From Candidatus Paceibacter sp. (lineage in GTDB: Bacteria > Patescibacteriota > Minisyncoccia > Phycocordibacterales > BOKC01), in NCBI GenBank assembly GCA_020724885.1, contig DYGD01000005.1, forward strand, positions 1 through 44,915: 44,915 nt of DNA, given 5' to 3'. The translations under genes and the position numbers were made by a program. The notes under the pieces were generated by a model that ran no database searches, was not told where the DNA came from, and saw only the letters and a program-made list of their open reading frames with translations. Shown piece after piece: positions 7,165 to 18,504 of the stretch (position 1 is the first letter of the stretch; each line of letters opens with the position of its first letter).

Positions 7165-9747
7165 TTATTTTCTATTTAATATCTTTCTCAAATACTCTCC
7201 GGTGTAGGAATTTTTTGCGCTGGCAATTTGTTCCGGTGTGCCTCGGGCAACGACTTCTCCGCCCATATCTCCCCCCTCTGGTCCCATATCAACGATATAA
7301 TCGGCGCATTTTATAAAATCCATATTATGTTCAATAACCACTACGCTATTGCCTCTGTCAACCAATTTCTGGAGAATCTCAATTAGTTTTTTAACATCTT
7401 CATAATGAAGCCCGACAGTCGGTTCGTCCAAAAGATAAACTGTTTTGTGAAGATCGGGCCGAAACAGCTCGGAAGATATTTTTACCCTTTGAGCTTCGCC
7501 ACCAGACAAAGTCGTTGCTGATTGACCCAACTCAAGATAACTTAGCCCCACTTCCTCCATTGTTTTGAGGCGATCATAAATTGCCGGTATATCTTTGAAA
7601 AATTCTAAGGCCTCCTCTATGGTCATTTTCAAAATTTCGTGGATATTTTTTTTCTTATATTTGACTTCTAATGTTTCTTTCATAAAACGTTTACCGTTGC
7701 AGACATCACAGGTGACATAGACCGTTGGCAAGAACTGCATTTCCACTTCAATCGTCCCATTTCCTTGGCAGGCCTCGCAACGGCCACCCCGAACGTTAAA
7801 AGAAAATCGGCTCGGTTTCCAACCGCGAATTCTGGCCTCACTTGTCTCGGCAAAAAGTTCTCGGATGAAAGTCCAGGCGCCAGTATATGTTGCTGGATTT
7901 GATCGGGGAGTCCGACCGATCGGCGATTGGTCTATCAATATTGCTCGATTTAAATATTCTGTGCCAGCGAACGATTTGCAATTAAATATTTCGGCGCTAC
8001 GGTATCGGCGGTCAAATCTTGCTTGCAAATTACGATGCAGGATTTCATAAAGCAAAGACGACTTACCGGAGCCGGACAGGCCAGTAATTACTGAAAACTT
8101 CCCCAAAGGGATGTCAACGTCCAAATTTTTGATATTAAAGACCTTGCCACCGCGAATCATTATTCTTCCTTTGTCTCCGTCACGTCTTTTTTCTGGTAAA
8201 GGTATTGTTTTTTCGCCTCTTAGGTAATCCAAGGTCAGAGAACCGCTTTGGTTTTTCTGGGCGGTTAAAAGTTTTTCCAAATAATCAGACACGATTACTT
8301 CTCCGCCGTGCACTCCTGCTCCCGGTCCGATGTCAACAATATAATCAGATGAATAAATCGTATCTTCGTCATGCTCAACAATAATTATGGTGTTGCCCAG
8401 ATCGCGAAGGTCGGTCAGTGTCTTTATCAAAAGGTTATTGTCGTGGGCGTGCAGGCCGATTGTCGGCTCGTCTAAAACATAAAGCGCGCCGACTAAGCCC
8501 GAGCCAAGCTGGGAAGCCAGGCGGATCCTCTGTGATTCGCCTCCGGAAAGAGTGCCGGCTTTTCTGTCCAAGGTCAGATATTCAATTCCGACATTCACCA
8601 TAAATTTCAAACGGGAAGCAATTTCTTTTATGGCGGCCTCGCAAATTTCCCGCTCTTTTTTGCTTAATTTTATTTTTTGAAAAAATTCATCGGCCTCGGC
8701 AATGGAAAAGGCGCCAATTTCCACAATATTTTTGCCTGAAACCAGGACATTCAGAGCTTCTTTCCGGAGACGGGAGCCGTCGCAACTCGGACACGGCTCG
8801 GTGCCCCAATAATGTTTTGTGCCCAGTCCATTACATTCTGTGCAAGCGCCGTAAGGCGAATTGAAGGAAAATAAGCGTGGTTCTATTTCTGGATAAGAGT
8901 AGCCGTCAGTTGGACAAGAAAACTTTGTTGACCATACAAATTCTTCCCACCCCCCATTTTTTGACCCGAAGACGACCTTGACTAAGCCGTCTGCCTCTTC
9001 TAATGCTTTCTCCAGCCCTTCGCCAAGACGTTGTGGCCACTCTTTTTTTGCGTTGGTAAGTTTAGAAATCTCTATCTCATCAATCAATACATCAATATTG
9101 TGTTTTTTATTTTTAGATAGAATAATCTGTTCTCTTAAGCTCTTTGACTGGCCATCAACGAGAACCTTTGAGTAGCCCTTGCCTAGGAGATCATATAGGA
9201 GCTGGTAATATTCGCCCTTACGTCCCCTGATAATCGGAGCGAATATTTCCAATCTGCCCGTCGCGCCGGCCTTCCCTGCCTTTTCTTGGATTTTTTTCAG
9301 AACGATCTTCTTTATTTCTTCTCGGGACATCTTTTCAATCTCTTGGCCGCAAATAAGACAATGCGGCCGTCCGATTCGGGCGAAAAGAACGCGCAAATAA
9401 TCATAGATTTCAGTCATTGTAGCAACCGTTGAGCGAGGATTGGCCGATCTGAATTTCTGGTCTATTGAAATTGCTGGCGACAGGCCGGTTATCTCGTCTA
9501 TGTCGGGCTTTGGCATAATTCTCAAAAATTGTCTGGCGTAGGGAGAAAGTGATTCTATGTAGCGACGCTGTCCTTCGGCAAAAATAGTGTCAAAGGCCAA
9601 GGACGACTTGCCGGAGCCGGACAGGCCGGTGATTACGATAATTTTATTCCTCGGCATTTCTACCGATATATTTTTCAGGTTGTGAGTTCTGGCGCCTTTT
9701 ATTGAAATTTTGTCGCTCATGTTTTTGCTTCTCCGGATTTTAAACAA
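7165..9747 (-). CDS. uvrA: Excinuclease ABC subunit A (likely start at MSDKISIKG)
   Basis: [72 protein letters not shown], CxxC zinc module CEACQGNG...CDVCNGKR. Confidence 0.97.
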   Translation of the reverse strand: MFKIRRSKNMSDKISIKGARTHNLKNISVEMPRNKIIVITGLSGSGKSSLAFDTIFAEGQRRYIESLSPYARQFLRIMPKPDIDEITGLSPAISIDQKFRSANPRSTVATMTEIYDYLRVLFARIGRPHCLICGQEIEKMSREEIKKIVLKKIQEKAGKAGATGRLEIFAPIIRGRKGEYYQLLYDLLGKGYSKVLVDGQSKSLREQIILSKNKKHNIDVLIDEIEISKLTNAKKEWPQRLGEGLEKALEEADGLVKVVFGSKNGGWEEFVWSTKFSCPTDGYSYPEIEPRLFSFNSPYGACTECNGLGTKHYWGTEPCPSCDGSRLRKEALNVLVSGKNIVEIGAFSIAEADEFFQKIKLSKKEREICEAAIKEIASRLKFMVNVGIEYLTLDRKAGTLSGGESQRIRLASQLGSGLVGALYVLDEPTIGLHAHDNNLLIKTLTDLRDLGNTIIIVEHDEDTIYSSDYIVDIGPGAGVHGGEVIVSDYLEKLLTAQKNQSGSLTLDYLRGEKTIPLPEKRRDGDKGRIMIRGGKVFNIKNLDVDIPLGKFSVITGLSGSGKSSLLYEILHRNLQARFDRRYRSAEIFNCKSFAGTEYLNRAILIDQSPIGRTPRSNPATYTGAWTFIRELFAETSEARIRGWKPSRFSFNVRGGRCEACQGNGTIEVEMQFLPTVYVTCDVCNGKRFMKETLEVKYKKKNIHEILKMTIEEALEFFKDIPAIYDRLKTMEEVGLSYLELGQSATTLSGGEAQRVKISSELFRPDLHKTVYLLDEPTVGLHYEDVKKLIEILQKLVDRGNSVVVIEHNMDFIKCADYIVDMGPEGGDMGGEVVARGTPEQIASAKNSYTGEYLRKILNRK

Positions 9748-9826
9748 AAAACAAAAACCCCGCCTCCGGGAGTTGTGGGGGTAGTATCAATAGAATACTA
9801 ACACGAAAGTGCTTTTAAATGCCAAC

Positions 9827-10615
9827 TTACGTGACCGGCGTCTTTTCCAAAAGCACGCTTTGTATTTCTTTTACAATGTCGTCTAAGACGACGGTTGCTT
9901 TAGTCAGAAAACGGTCAGCACCCATTGCTCGCGTTCTTTCTATTTCATTATTTTGGGTGAAATTTGAGAGGATGATGACCGGAATATTTTTTAATTTTTC
10001 ATGAGTTTTTACCGCTTTCAGAACTTCAAAACCGCTGATACCGGGTAGAAGCAGGTCTAAAAGAATTATGTCTGGCTGATCTTGCTCTAAAACTTTAAGG
10101 GCTTCTTCTCCGGTTCTGGAAAACAAGAGCTGGCATTTTTGTTGGGATAATTTTCTGGCGATTAAATCACTCAAAAACTGGTCGTCTTCAACCCACATAA
10201 CCTTTCTGCCTTCCAAAACACTTTTACCATCTTTAACACCCATTTTTAGAAGTTGAATTCTAATTTTGCCGACCAATTCATCGGCATTAAACTGCGACTT
10301 TACGATATAATCCCTTACTCCCAGATCCAGAGTTCTTCTGATCTCATCAACATCGCCGGACGGAGAAATTGTAATAACCGGAATAGAACGCAGGTCTTCT
10401 TTTTGATTCTTTTCTTCAAGAAGCTTAAAGGGGTTAAGGGTATTCAAATTTATATCAAGAACGACCAGATCTGGCTTGAATTTATTCATCTGTTCCAAAG
10501 CAATGCGGGCATTGTTTATGAAAAGGGTCTCAAAACCCTCCTTTCTTATTTTGTCATTTATGACGTTGCCCAGAAACAAATCCTCTTCAAGTATTATTAA
10601 AATTTTTCTTCCCAT
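9827..10615 (-). CDS. Response regulator with two receiver domains
   Basis: KPDLVVLDINLNTLNP and QPDIILLDLLLPGISGFEVL receiver motifs in tandem. Confidence 0.9.
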   Translation of the reverse strand: MGRKILIILEEDLFLGNVINDKIRKEGFETLFINNARIALEQMNKFKPDLVVLDINLNTLNPFKLLEEKNQKEDLRSIPVITISPSGDVDEIRRTLDLGVRDYIVKSQFNADELVGKIRIQLLKMGVKDGKSVLEGRKVMWVEDDQFLSDLIARKLSQQKCQLLFSRTGEEALKVLEQDQPDIILLDLLLPGISGFEVLKAVKTHEKLKNIPVIILSNFTQNNEIERTRAMGADRFLTKATVVLDDIVKEIQSVLLEKTPVT

Positions 10616-10621
10616 ATTCTT

Positions 10622-12088
10622 TTATTTTACAACTTTTTTAGCAATTGGCACAACAGGGATTTCCAATATGAATTTGGTCCCCTTGCCCATATGACTTTCA
10701 AAACGGACACTGCCACCGTGCTGTTCTATCAAGCTTTTTACGATAAACAGGCCAAGGCCGGTTCCGCCCGGCTCCAATCTGACCGCATTGGATGCTCTGA
10801 AAAATTTTCTGAATAGATTTGCTTGCTCTTCTTTTGGAATTCCGATACCCTCATCTTCTACGCTGGCTAAGACAATGTTGGGGTCGTCTTTTTTACGGCC
10901 TAGGAAAATCTGAATTTTCCCGCCCTTTTTAGAATATTTAACCGCGTTTTCAACTAAATTTTGGAATACCGCTCTGATCTTTTGCGGGTCAACCTTTACT
11001 TTTGGTAAATCCTTTTCGGTTTGGATTTGAATCTTGATATTTTTGGTTTCCACCGAAGAATGAAAATCAGGCAAAATGTTGCCGAGTAGATCTGTTAAGC
11101 TGATTTCTACCGGAGAAAAACCACCGGCGCCGGCGTCAATCTGTTCGGAACCAAGCATATCATGGATTAGACCGATGATTCTCTCATTGCTTTCGTACGC
11201 TTTCATGATCAACGCTCTTTGGTCGCTATTCAATTCGCCTTCGTTGCCTCTAAGTAATGTGTCTAGTGTCCACTTTATGGCAGACAGCGGAGTTCTTAAT
11301 TGGTGCGCCACCGTTGAAACAAATTCTCTTTTTTCTTGATCTAGACGCGCCACCTCTTCTGTTTCTTTTCTAAGTTCCAAATCTTGCCTTATCAATCGGC
11401 GGGCAAACTTGTTGTACTCTTCGTTCAAAAGTCGTAATTTTTCGGCTTGGAGTTCAGCTTGTCGGCGACCCTCAATAACCTGGTACTCTCTCTTTCTCAA
11501 GGCCGACGACAAATATCCCGAAAGCGACCCGACAATGAAATACACAGCCGAAATGACAATTGAACTAGAAAGCATCACCAAAAGATCTTCGTATTCAACG
11601 ATTGCTTTTCCTGAATAGCCATAGATTTTTTGGGCGATACCAAAATAACCAAGGAAGACCATACCGTTTACCAGAACCGCTGAAACAAAAGCGACGAAAA
11701 GTGATCCTATGGGATTGAAAAGTATTATGGAAGATACAATCGGAATGAAGAAAAAGATTGGCGCGATACTTTCAACTCCGCCTGAAAAGTGGAAGATGAA
11801 AAGAAAGAATACCAATTCTGCCAAAATCTGACCGAGACCAAGGAAATTCACTTCTCTGGTTTTGTTTTGTAACTCAAGCTGGCTGGCGGTCAGCCAAAAA
11901 ACCGCGTTGGTCAGTATAAAGATTGAAAACAGCAAGAGCATCACCGGCAAAGGAAAAGAAGCGGCGCCCAATGGGTCCAACTTGGAAAGAAGACCCATAA
12001 CGAAAATCGCTGGGGCATAAAACCAGCGGGCCGAAATAAGCCATTTATTGGCTTCAAATTTATTACTGTGTATCAGTCGAAGCGCCAT
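10622..12088 (-). CDS. Membrane histidine kinase
   Basis: FVSTVAHQLRTPLSAIKW H-box; NLVENAVKYS N-box; DEGIGIP; GTGLGLFIVKSL. Confidence 0.95.
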   Translation of the reverse strand: MALRLIHSNKFEANKWLISARWFYAPAIFVMGLLSKLDPLGAASFPLPVMLLLFSIFILTNAVFWLTASQLELQNKTREVNFLGLGQILAELVFFLFIFHFSGGVESIAPIFFFIPIVSSIILFNPIGSLFVAFVSAVLVNGMVFLGYFGIAQKIYGYSGKAIVEYEDLLVMLSSSIVISAVYFIVGSLSGYLSSALRKREYQVIEGRRQAELQAEKLRLLNEEYNKFARRLIRQDLELRKETEEVARLDQEKREFVSTVAHQLRTPLSAIKWTLDTLLRGNEGELNSDQRALIMKAYESNERIIGLIHDMLGSEQIDAGAGGFSPVEISLTDLLGNILPDFHSSVETKNIKIQIQTEKDLPKVKVDPQKIRAVFQNLVENAVKYSKKGGKIQIFLGRKKDDPNIVLASVEDEGIGIPKEEQANLFRKFFRASNAVRLEPGGTGLGLFIVKSLIEQHGGSVRFESHMGKGTKFILEIPVVPIAKKVVK

Positions 12089-12270
12089 GATTGACTTTCA
12101 TTATATCAGAGTGTCATTAAATTTTTGTAAAGATTTGTTGGGGATACCTTTGTTAATTATCAATTATCAATCAATTATTAAATTTTCTAATTTTCAATTT
12201 TTGATAATTGGAGTTTGAAAATTCATTGAAAATTGGTCATTGAAAATTGAAAATTTTTTGTCACTTTTTT

Positions 12271-14283
12271 CTACTTCTTTAATGCTAAAAGTTCGTCCCG
12301 GATTATCGCCGCGGTTTCAAAATCCAGCGCCTTAACCGCCTCGTTCATTTGCTTTTCTTTTTCTTTCAAGAGTTTCTTCAGGCCACCCTTGTGGATTTCT
12401 TTATCAAGCTCAAGGAGAGAGTTGGCTGTTTTTTGCTGGCGAGTCCTAATTTCTTCGGTTATGTCCTTGATATTTTTAACGATGGTTTTAGGTGTGATAT
12501 TGTGTTTTTTATTATAATCTAACTGAATTTCGCGCCGTCGGTTGGTTTCCTCTATGGCCCGATTCATTGAGTCGGTCATGTTATCGGCATACAGAGTCAC
12601 TCGACCTCGGACATTTCTAGCCGCTCGGCCAATAATTTGGATCAAAGATGTCTCGCTTCGCAGGAAACCCTCTTTGTCGGCGTCTAAAATTCCAATGAGT
12701 TCTACTTCTGGCAAGTCCAATCCTTCCCGTAAGAGATTAACTCCGACCAGGAAATCAAAAGTTCCTTTTCTAAAATTAGTTAAAATCTCTATCCGATCCA
12801 ATGTCTTTATATCGCTGTGAATATACTCGGCTTTGATTCCTTTTTCTTTCAAAAAATCACTTAAATCCTCGGCCATTTTTTTAGTCAGAGCGGTGGCAAT
12901 AACCCGACCGCCACCTTTGACGACCTTTTCCCCTTCGCTTATCAAATCTTGGATTTGTCCCGGATAACCTTCTTTCTGATTTATCGGCTTGATGAAAATT
13001 TCTGGGTCAATAAGGCCGGTCGGTCGGATTATTTGCTCAACGGTCTGCTTGCTATTTTGTCTTTCAAATTCAGCCGGAGTGGCCGAAGTAAATATAATTT
13101 GTCCGGTTTTTTCTTTGAATTCTTCAAAATTAAGGGGGCGATTGTCGCGCGCCGAAGGCAGACGAAATCCATGCTCTATCAAAACTTTTTTCCGAGCGGC
13201 ATCCCCGGCGTACATTCCGGAGAGTTGAGGCACCGTCACGTGACTTTCATCAATTACGGTCAAAAAGCCGTCTAGTCCTCTTTTGTGGGAAAAATAATCA
13301 AGTAGAGTGAAGGGTGGTTCGCCTGGTTCTCGGCCGTCAAAATGACGGGAATAATTTTCAATTCCATTGCAATAGCCGACCTCTTTAATCAAAGCCAGAT
13401 CGTAATTAGTCCGCCGTTTCAATCGCTCGGCTTCTAAAGGTCTGCCTTGTTTCTCCAGTTTAGCCAGCTGTTTTTTTAATTCCATCTTGATACTGGTAAT
13501 AGCTCTTTTTTGCTCCGCTTCGGCGGTTATAAAATGTTTGGTCGGAAAAACCAAAACTGATTTCAGGTGTTTCTTTATTGTTCTTGAGATCGGGTCGATG
13601 GCCAACAATTCTTTGATTTTCTCTCCCGCAACTTCTATTCTATAAACTATTTTTTCGTTGGTCGGCATTATTTCAATTGCCCCGCCGACTGCTCGAAAAC
13701 TTCCTGGGGTTAAATCACTATTAGTTCTTTTGAAATGAATTAAGACAAGCCGCTCCAAGAGATCTCTCCGGCCTAATTTTTGATCGACAGAAAGATCAAG
13801 GTAAGATTCTTGATAATTTTCCGGATTGCCGAGGCCGTAAATACAAGAAACCGAGGCGACAATAATCACATCGTCTCGGGTCAAGAGGGCTTGGGTGGAA
13901 GCGTGGCGTAAGCGGTCAATTTCTTCATTTATCATTGCTTCTTTTTCAATGTATGTGTCGGTAACCGGCATATAGGCCTCCGGCTGATAGAAGTCGTAAT
14001 AGGAAACAAAATAGTGCACCGCATTGTCGGGAAAAAAATCGCGGTATTCCTGCGCCAATTGCGCCGCTAGGGTCTTATTGTGGGCAATGACCAAAGTCGG
14101 CTTTTGGAGCTTTTCAATGACATTGGCTATCGTGAAGGTCTTCCCTGTTCCGGTTGCACCTAAGAGGGTCTGATAGTTAAGACCATTCTTTAATCCCTCA
14201 GCCAGTTCTTTTATTGCTTCCGGCTGGTCGCCTGCCGGAGTAAACTTGCTTTGTAATTTAAATAACCTCTTGGACATAAGCAA
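12271..14283 (-). CDS. uvrB: Excinuclease ABC subunit B
   Basis: FTPAGDQPEAIKELAEGL, LLGATGTGKTFT, YYDFYQPEAYMP, C-terminal UVR domain. Confidence 0.97.
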   Translation of the reverse strand: MLMSKRLFKLQSKFTPAGDQPEAIKELAEGLKNGLNYQTLLGATGTGKTFTIANVIEKLQKPTLVIAHNKTLAAQLAQEYRDFFPDNAVHYFVSYYDFYQPEAYMPVTDTYIEKEAMINEEIDRLRHASTQALLTRDDVIIVASVSCIYGLGNPENYQESYLDLSVDQKLGRRDLLERLVLIHFKRTNSDLTPGSFRAVGGAIEIMPTNEKIVYRIEVAGEKIKELLAIDPISRTIKKHLKSVLVFPTKHFITAEAEQKRAITSIKMELKKQLAKLEKQGRPLEAERLKRRTNYDLALIKEVGYCNGIENYSRHFDGREPGEPPFTLLDYFSHKRGLDGFLTVIDESHVTVPQLSGMYAGDAARKKVLIEHGFRLPSARDNRPLNFEEFKEKTGQIIFTSATPAEFERQNSKQTVEQIIRPTGLIDPEIFIKPINQKEGYPGQIQDLISEGEKVVKGGGRVIATALTKKMAEDLSDFLKEKGIKAEYIHSDIKTLDRIEILTNFRKGTFDFLVGVNLLREGLDLPEVELIGILDADKEGFLRSETSLIQIIGRAARNVRGRVTLYADNMTDSMNRAIEETNRRREIQLDYNKKHNITPKTIVKNIKDITEEIRTRQQKTANSLLELDKEIHKGGLKKLLKEKEKQMNEAVKALDFETAAIIRDELLALKK

Positions 14284-14305
14284 ATGCCTATATTACCACT
14301 TCTCG

Positions 14306-14352
14306 CCCCGTTAGAAATAGCGAGGGCTCACAGCGTTAAGTTTCTAATGGGG
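14306..14352. repeat. Structured element upstream of uvrB
   Basis: ccccgttagaaa (14306-14317) / tttctaatgggg (14341-14352), 11 of 12 paired plus one wobble. Confidence 0.7.
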
Positions 14353-14457
14353 TCGCCCCCCGCTGGTTTGAATTTTGAAACTAGCTTTAATTAAGCCATA
14401 GAAAGGCATATATTGCCACCTCTTCGCTTTTTGAAAAGGTGAACCAAGCGGTATAAA

Positions 14458-16119
14458 TCACTCTTCATCAATAAGCCCGAGTTTAACCAAGCGGGCGTGG
14501 ATGCCGCCCGGCTTGCGGCCGTGTAAATGCGATAACTCTTTAATGCTTTTTCCTTCTTGAAAAACTTCCACCAAAGCCCGATCCTCTGCTTCTGTCCAAC
14601 GGGCATAAGCGTTTTTATGCTTTTGTCGAATTTTCTCCAAAACACCTTTGTTAGTAGGATGCTTATCTGATGTATTTTTTTCTCCCACACCAAAATTTTT
14701 GGTGTGGGGATGTACTTGCGGTTTATCTTCCTTCCATTTGCCTCCGAGAGCAACGACAAAATTCCGATGCATTTTCTTTAACTCATCGGAAGAAATTGCG
14801 CCGAATGACTTTTTCGTTTCTGCTGAAATTGTCCGAAAGCAATCGTCTTGTTCAAAAATTTCCGGATGGACTTGGAGCGCTCTGTCGTTGAGACCTAAAA
14901 GATATAAGCCGCCGAGCCGCAAAACCCGCGAAAGCGCCACATACCCTTGGCCGTATTCAAAGATCTGCGAAAGATCCACCACTGCCGCTCCCATGCTCAT
15001 CCCCTGACTTTTATGCACCGTAATTGCCCAAGCTAGTCGCAAAGGCACCTGACTAATTCGCGCTTTAATTCGGCCACCTTCTTCAATACTCCAATCCATC
15101 GGTTCTATCAAAATCTCCCGCCCTTCGCGGGTCTTAATAACGGGAAAATTAAGGCCATCGTCAAAATTAATAACCGTGCCGATTGTGCCGTTAACGAATC
15201 TTTCTTTCGGATTATTCTTGGTGCACATTACCACCGCTCCTTTTTTGAGGCGAAGCTCTTCCGGCGACAGACAACCTCTCTTTAGACCGGCCACCAAAGT
15301 CGGCGCGCCCTCATTCTCCATTGTAAAAGTCACCTCATTTCCTTGAATTGTTTCCAATTTTTCTAAATTAACCCGATCTACATCGGCATTATGCGAAAAG
15401 AGTTTGGTGATCTCTTGCGGAGCTGTGTCCGGATTGGTAAATCGGGAGTTTAAGAGATTTGTGTGTTTATTACCCACCTCTCGCCGACGAATAGCGGAAA
15501 GAATTTCCAAAAAATCCCCGTCGTCTTGGCGATGCTGTTCGTTAAGATAGCAAACTAGCGGTTTAGCTTGCCGCCAAGCCCGAGAGGCATACGCAAAGCG
15601 ACCGGAACCGTTTTGGAAAAGGACTTTGTTTTCATTGTTTGCGCCATTCGGCGGGCTTTGAAAACCCGCTTCCCCACTCTTCTCCACCGGCGGTAATTGA
15701 AAGAAATCGCCGACCAAAACTACTTGTAGCCCGCCGAATGGCGCTTCAGACCGCCTAACCTCGCGGCAAACGGCATCCACCATATCCAAGGTCTCGGCGC
15801 GCAACATAGAAATTTCGTCAATAATCAAAACTCCCGCTTTCTTGACCCGACGAGCTATCCACTCGCTTTGCGAAATTTTGTCCAAGTCATATTCAGTCAG
15901 CTCCCGCTTAATGCCAATCCCCGACCAAGAGTGAATGGTGTAGCCGCCAATGTGAGTGGCGGCAATGCCGGTGGAAGCGGTAATTGCCGGTTCAATTTTT
16001 CGTGTTCGTAAATAGCGAACATACTCGTTTATGACATAGGTTTTGCCGGCGCCCGGCTCACCGGTCAAAAAGACATTGGCTCCGGTTTTCAAAACATCAA
16101 GAGCTTCTTTCTGGGTCAT
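14458..16119 (-). CDS. PIF1/RecD-like DNA helicase with C-terminal Myb/HTH-like region
   Basis: NVFLTGEPGAGKTYVINEYV Walker A, LIIDEISMLRAETLDMVD, AWAITVHKSQGMSM motif VI. Confidence 0.88.
   Translation of the reverse strand: MTQKEALDVLKTGANVFLTGEPGAGKTYVINEYVRYLRTRKIEPAITASTGIAATHIGGYTIHSWSGIGIKRELTEYDLDKISQSEWIARRVKKAGVLIIDEISMLRAETLDMVDAVCREVRRSEAPFGGLQVVLVGDFFQLPPVEKSGEAGFQSPPNGANNENKVLFQNGSGRFAYASRAWRQAKPLVCYLNEQHRQDDGDFLEILSAIRRREVGNKHTNLLNSRFTNPDTAPQEITKLFSHNADVDRVNLEKLETIQGNEVTFTMENEGAPTLVAGLKRGCLSPEELRLKKGAVVMCTKNNPKERFVNGTIGTVINFDDGLNFPVIKTREGREILIEPMDWSIEEGGRIKARISQVPLRLAWAITVHKSQGMSMGAAVVDLSQIFEYGQGYVALSRVLRLGGLYLLGLNDRALQVHPEIFEQDDCFRTISAETKKSFGAISSDELKKMHRNFVVALGGKWKEDKPQVHPHTKNFGVGEKNTSDKHPTNKGVLEKIRQKHKNAYARWTEAEDRALVEVFQEGKSIKELSHLHGRKPGGIHARLVKLGLIDEE
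14684..14708. repeat. Palindrome inside the helicase coding sequence
   Basis: cccacaccaaaa-t-ttttggtgtggg, perfect 12-bp arms; encodes HPHTKNFGVGE. Confidence 0.85.
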
Positions 16120-16152
16120 AGGCGAAATTTTACCATAGCCGGATTTCTTTTT

Positions 16153-17055
16153 TTACCGTTGTTGATATTCTAAAGTTTTCTCTGCCGGTGATAAACCCCC
16201 AAGAATCTTGTGCGGAAAATAATTCCAAGCGTCGCTAATAAGAGCAAGGGTCTTCTCAAGTTCAGTTATGTCGTGTTCGGTACTAAACATTAAGATCAGT
16301 TTGTTAAGGTCACTTTTATCTTCTTCATTGTAAATCAATTCTTTAATATCATCTAGATCAAAATCACTTTTGGTTTCTTTAAGTAAATTTTCAAGCCGGC
16401 TCTCAATTTCTTTTCTTTTTAAAAAGATGTTCATTGGTATCGGACGGTTCTGTTCTTGAATCTTTTGATATACGCGATTATCGGTCAACCGCGACCACAA
16501 CAACTGCAAACTTTTATTTGTTGATGGTTTCATCTCGTTAATGTATTTGGTGTGTTCGTTTTCGTTATCATATTTATCTATAAGAAGTTCAATTTCTTTA
16601 ACCAGATCGGTATATTGTTTTCGAGCGACAACCTGCTCTCTTTTTTGTTCTTCAGTTAGCTCTTTTCCTTCCGGATACACAAAAGGATCAACGCGGTCGG
16701 AAAGAGACACATAAAGCCAATCGGAAGTTTTACGGATCGCTTCGCGCACTTGACCATTAGGATTTTGCAGCACTTTTAAAGCGAAATTCTTGAGTTCATC
16801 AAAATGTCGGTCTGATAAAGTCAAATAAAATAAAGCCAACCCCGAGGCAAACGCCGCTTGGTTTTCTGGTTTTTTTATCGTGTCAAATTTGGCAAGATAT
16901 TCCAAGGCAATCGGAGCGCATACCTTGAATATATCGGTTTCGGATTTCCACAACTTTTCTATTTTTATTTTTGCCTCTTTGAATTCCTGGCGGGTTCCGG
17001 TCATCAAATCATCAAATATCCTCCTTATTTCAATATCCATTTGTAATTTTTTCAT
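16153..17055 (-). CDS. Hypothetical protein
   Basis: 300-aa ORF, no recognised domain; helical and HEAT-like in character. Confidence 0.6.
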   Translation of the reverse strand: MKKLQMDIEIRRIFDDLMTGTRQEFKEAKIKIEKLWKSETDIFKVCAPIALEYLAKFDTIKKPENQAAFASGLALFYLTLSDRHFDELKNFALKVLQNPNGQVREAIRKTSDWLYVSLSDRVDPFVYPEGKELTEEQKREQVVARKQYTDLVKEIELLIDKYDNENEHTKYINEMKPSTNKSLQLLWSRLTDNRVYQKIQEQNRPIPMNIFLKRKEIESRLENLLKETKSDFDLDDIKELIYNEEDKSDLNKLILMFSTEHDITELEKTLALISDAWNYFPHKILGGLSPAEKTLEYQQR

Positions 17056-17219
17056 TTTATCTTATATCAAAAACTTATTTTCCTTCGGGCGTAAAAACAA
17101 GAAAACACAAAGCGAGGAGGACTATCTTTTTCTGACATATTCAATCAAATAATCTCATATTTTAACGACTTTTTCAAAGAAAGTTTTGGTGTGAGAACAC
17201 ACCCTATATTTTTATACTG

Positions 17220-18494
17220 CTAGCTTTTATATTTTTTTAAAAATTCGTCTTTGAATTTTGGGAAATATCCTTCCAAAATGCTTTTTCTGATTTCTGACAT
17301 CAAGTTATTGATAAAATAGAGATTGTGAATTGAGGCCAGGGTGGCGGCCAACATTTCGCGGGCTTTAAATAAGTGCGCCAAGTAGGCCATAGTATAGTTT
17401 TGGCAAGTGTAGCAACGACAGTCGTCTTCAATTCTAGAAAAATCTTTTTTGAATTTTGAGTTGGTGATATTGATTTTGCCATTTTTGGTAAAAAGCCCGC
17501 CGTTTCGTCCCATTCTGGTTGGAATAACACAATCAAAAAGATCGGCCCCGTTTTCCACGCCCAAAATTAAATCAACCGGCTCGCCAATACCCAAAAGGTG
17601 GCGAGGTTTTTCTTCCGGCAGGATAATATTGACCCACCGAAGGGCCTCGTCTATGTCTGCCTTCCCAAAGGAACCACCGATTCCGAAACCATCAAAATCC
17701 ATCTTGCCGATAACTCTAGCCGAATCTTTTCTAAGATCTTCAAATCTACCACCCTGAACTATTCCAAAAAGCTGTTGTGTCGGATTTATCTCTTTTTCTT
17801 CTTCTATTTTTAAAATTTCTCGAGTAATTCGCCTAATCTTGCTTTCGCCTTTGTTTCTGTGATTGACAAGACATCTCTCGGCCCAACGATGAGTTCTTTC
17901 CATCGCTTCTTTTTGGTATTCATGCGGGGCAAAAGGCGAGGTGCATTCATCAAAAGAAAAGATAACATCTGCCCCAAGAGAGCGTTGGATTTCAATACTC
18001 CTTTCCGGCGTTAAGCGATGGGGCGCTCCGCTTGAGGGATCTCTAAAACTCACCCCGTCCTCGTCTATTATGGCAAGTCCTCCGCCCCCCTGTTGTCCGT
18101 CGTCTAAAATAATATTTTCGTCTGCGGGAACTTTGGCAATCTTTGAGATTTTTCTTTTTGTGCCCCCGCTTTTTTCAGAAGAGAATGCCGCTCCCAAAGA
18201 AAAGACCTGGAATCCGCCGGAGTCAGTAATGGTTGGCCCGGGCCAGTTCATAAAACGATTCAAACCGCCCGCCATTTTTACAACCCTTTCTCCCGGCTGT
18301 AAAAAAAGATGAAAAGTGTTAGCTAAAACAACCTGACTGCCGGTATCTCTGACCTGCTCCGGTGTTAAAGCTTTAACAGTCGCTTTAGTGCCGACAGTGG
18401 CAAAAGCCGGGGTTTTGATTTCTCCATGAGAAGTATGCAAAACTCCGGCTCGCCCCAGGGCGCCGTTTATTTTACTTTCTACTTTAAACATCAA
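17220..18494 (-). CDS. tgt: tRNA-guanine transglycosylase
   Basis: ITDSGGFQVFSLG, GIVQGGRFEDLR, YLLGIGEPVD-like region, CRCYTCQNYTMAYLAHL zinc site. Confidence 0.95.
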   Translation of the reverse strand: MMFKVESKINGALGRAGVLHTSHGEIKTPAFATVGTKATVKALTPEQVRDTGSQVVLANTFHLFLQPGERVVKMAGGLNRFMNWPGPTITDSGGFQVFSLGAAFSSEKSGGTKRKISKIAKVPADENIILDDGQQGGGGLAIIDEDGVSFRDPSSGAPHRLTPERSIEIQRSLGADVIFSFDECTSPFAPHEYQKEAMERTHRWAERCLVNHRNKGESKIRRITREILKIEEEKEINPTQQLFGIVQGGRFEDLRKDSARVIGKMDFDGFGIGGSFGKADIDEALRWVNIILPEEKPRHLLGIGEPVDLILGVENGADLFDCVIPTRMGRNGGLFTKNGKINITNSKFKKDFSRIEDDCRCYTCQNYTMAYLAHLFKAREMLAATLASIHNLYFINNLMSEIRKSILEGYFPKFKDEFLKKYKS

Positions 18495-18504
18495 TTAAAC
18501 TTTT

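Noticed and set aside
12120-12255. AT-rich intergenic repeats (attatcaatt / tgaaaatt) upstream of the kinase gene
   Set aside because: Low-complexity AT-rich hairpins common in such genomes; no specific function supported.
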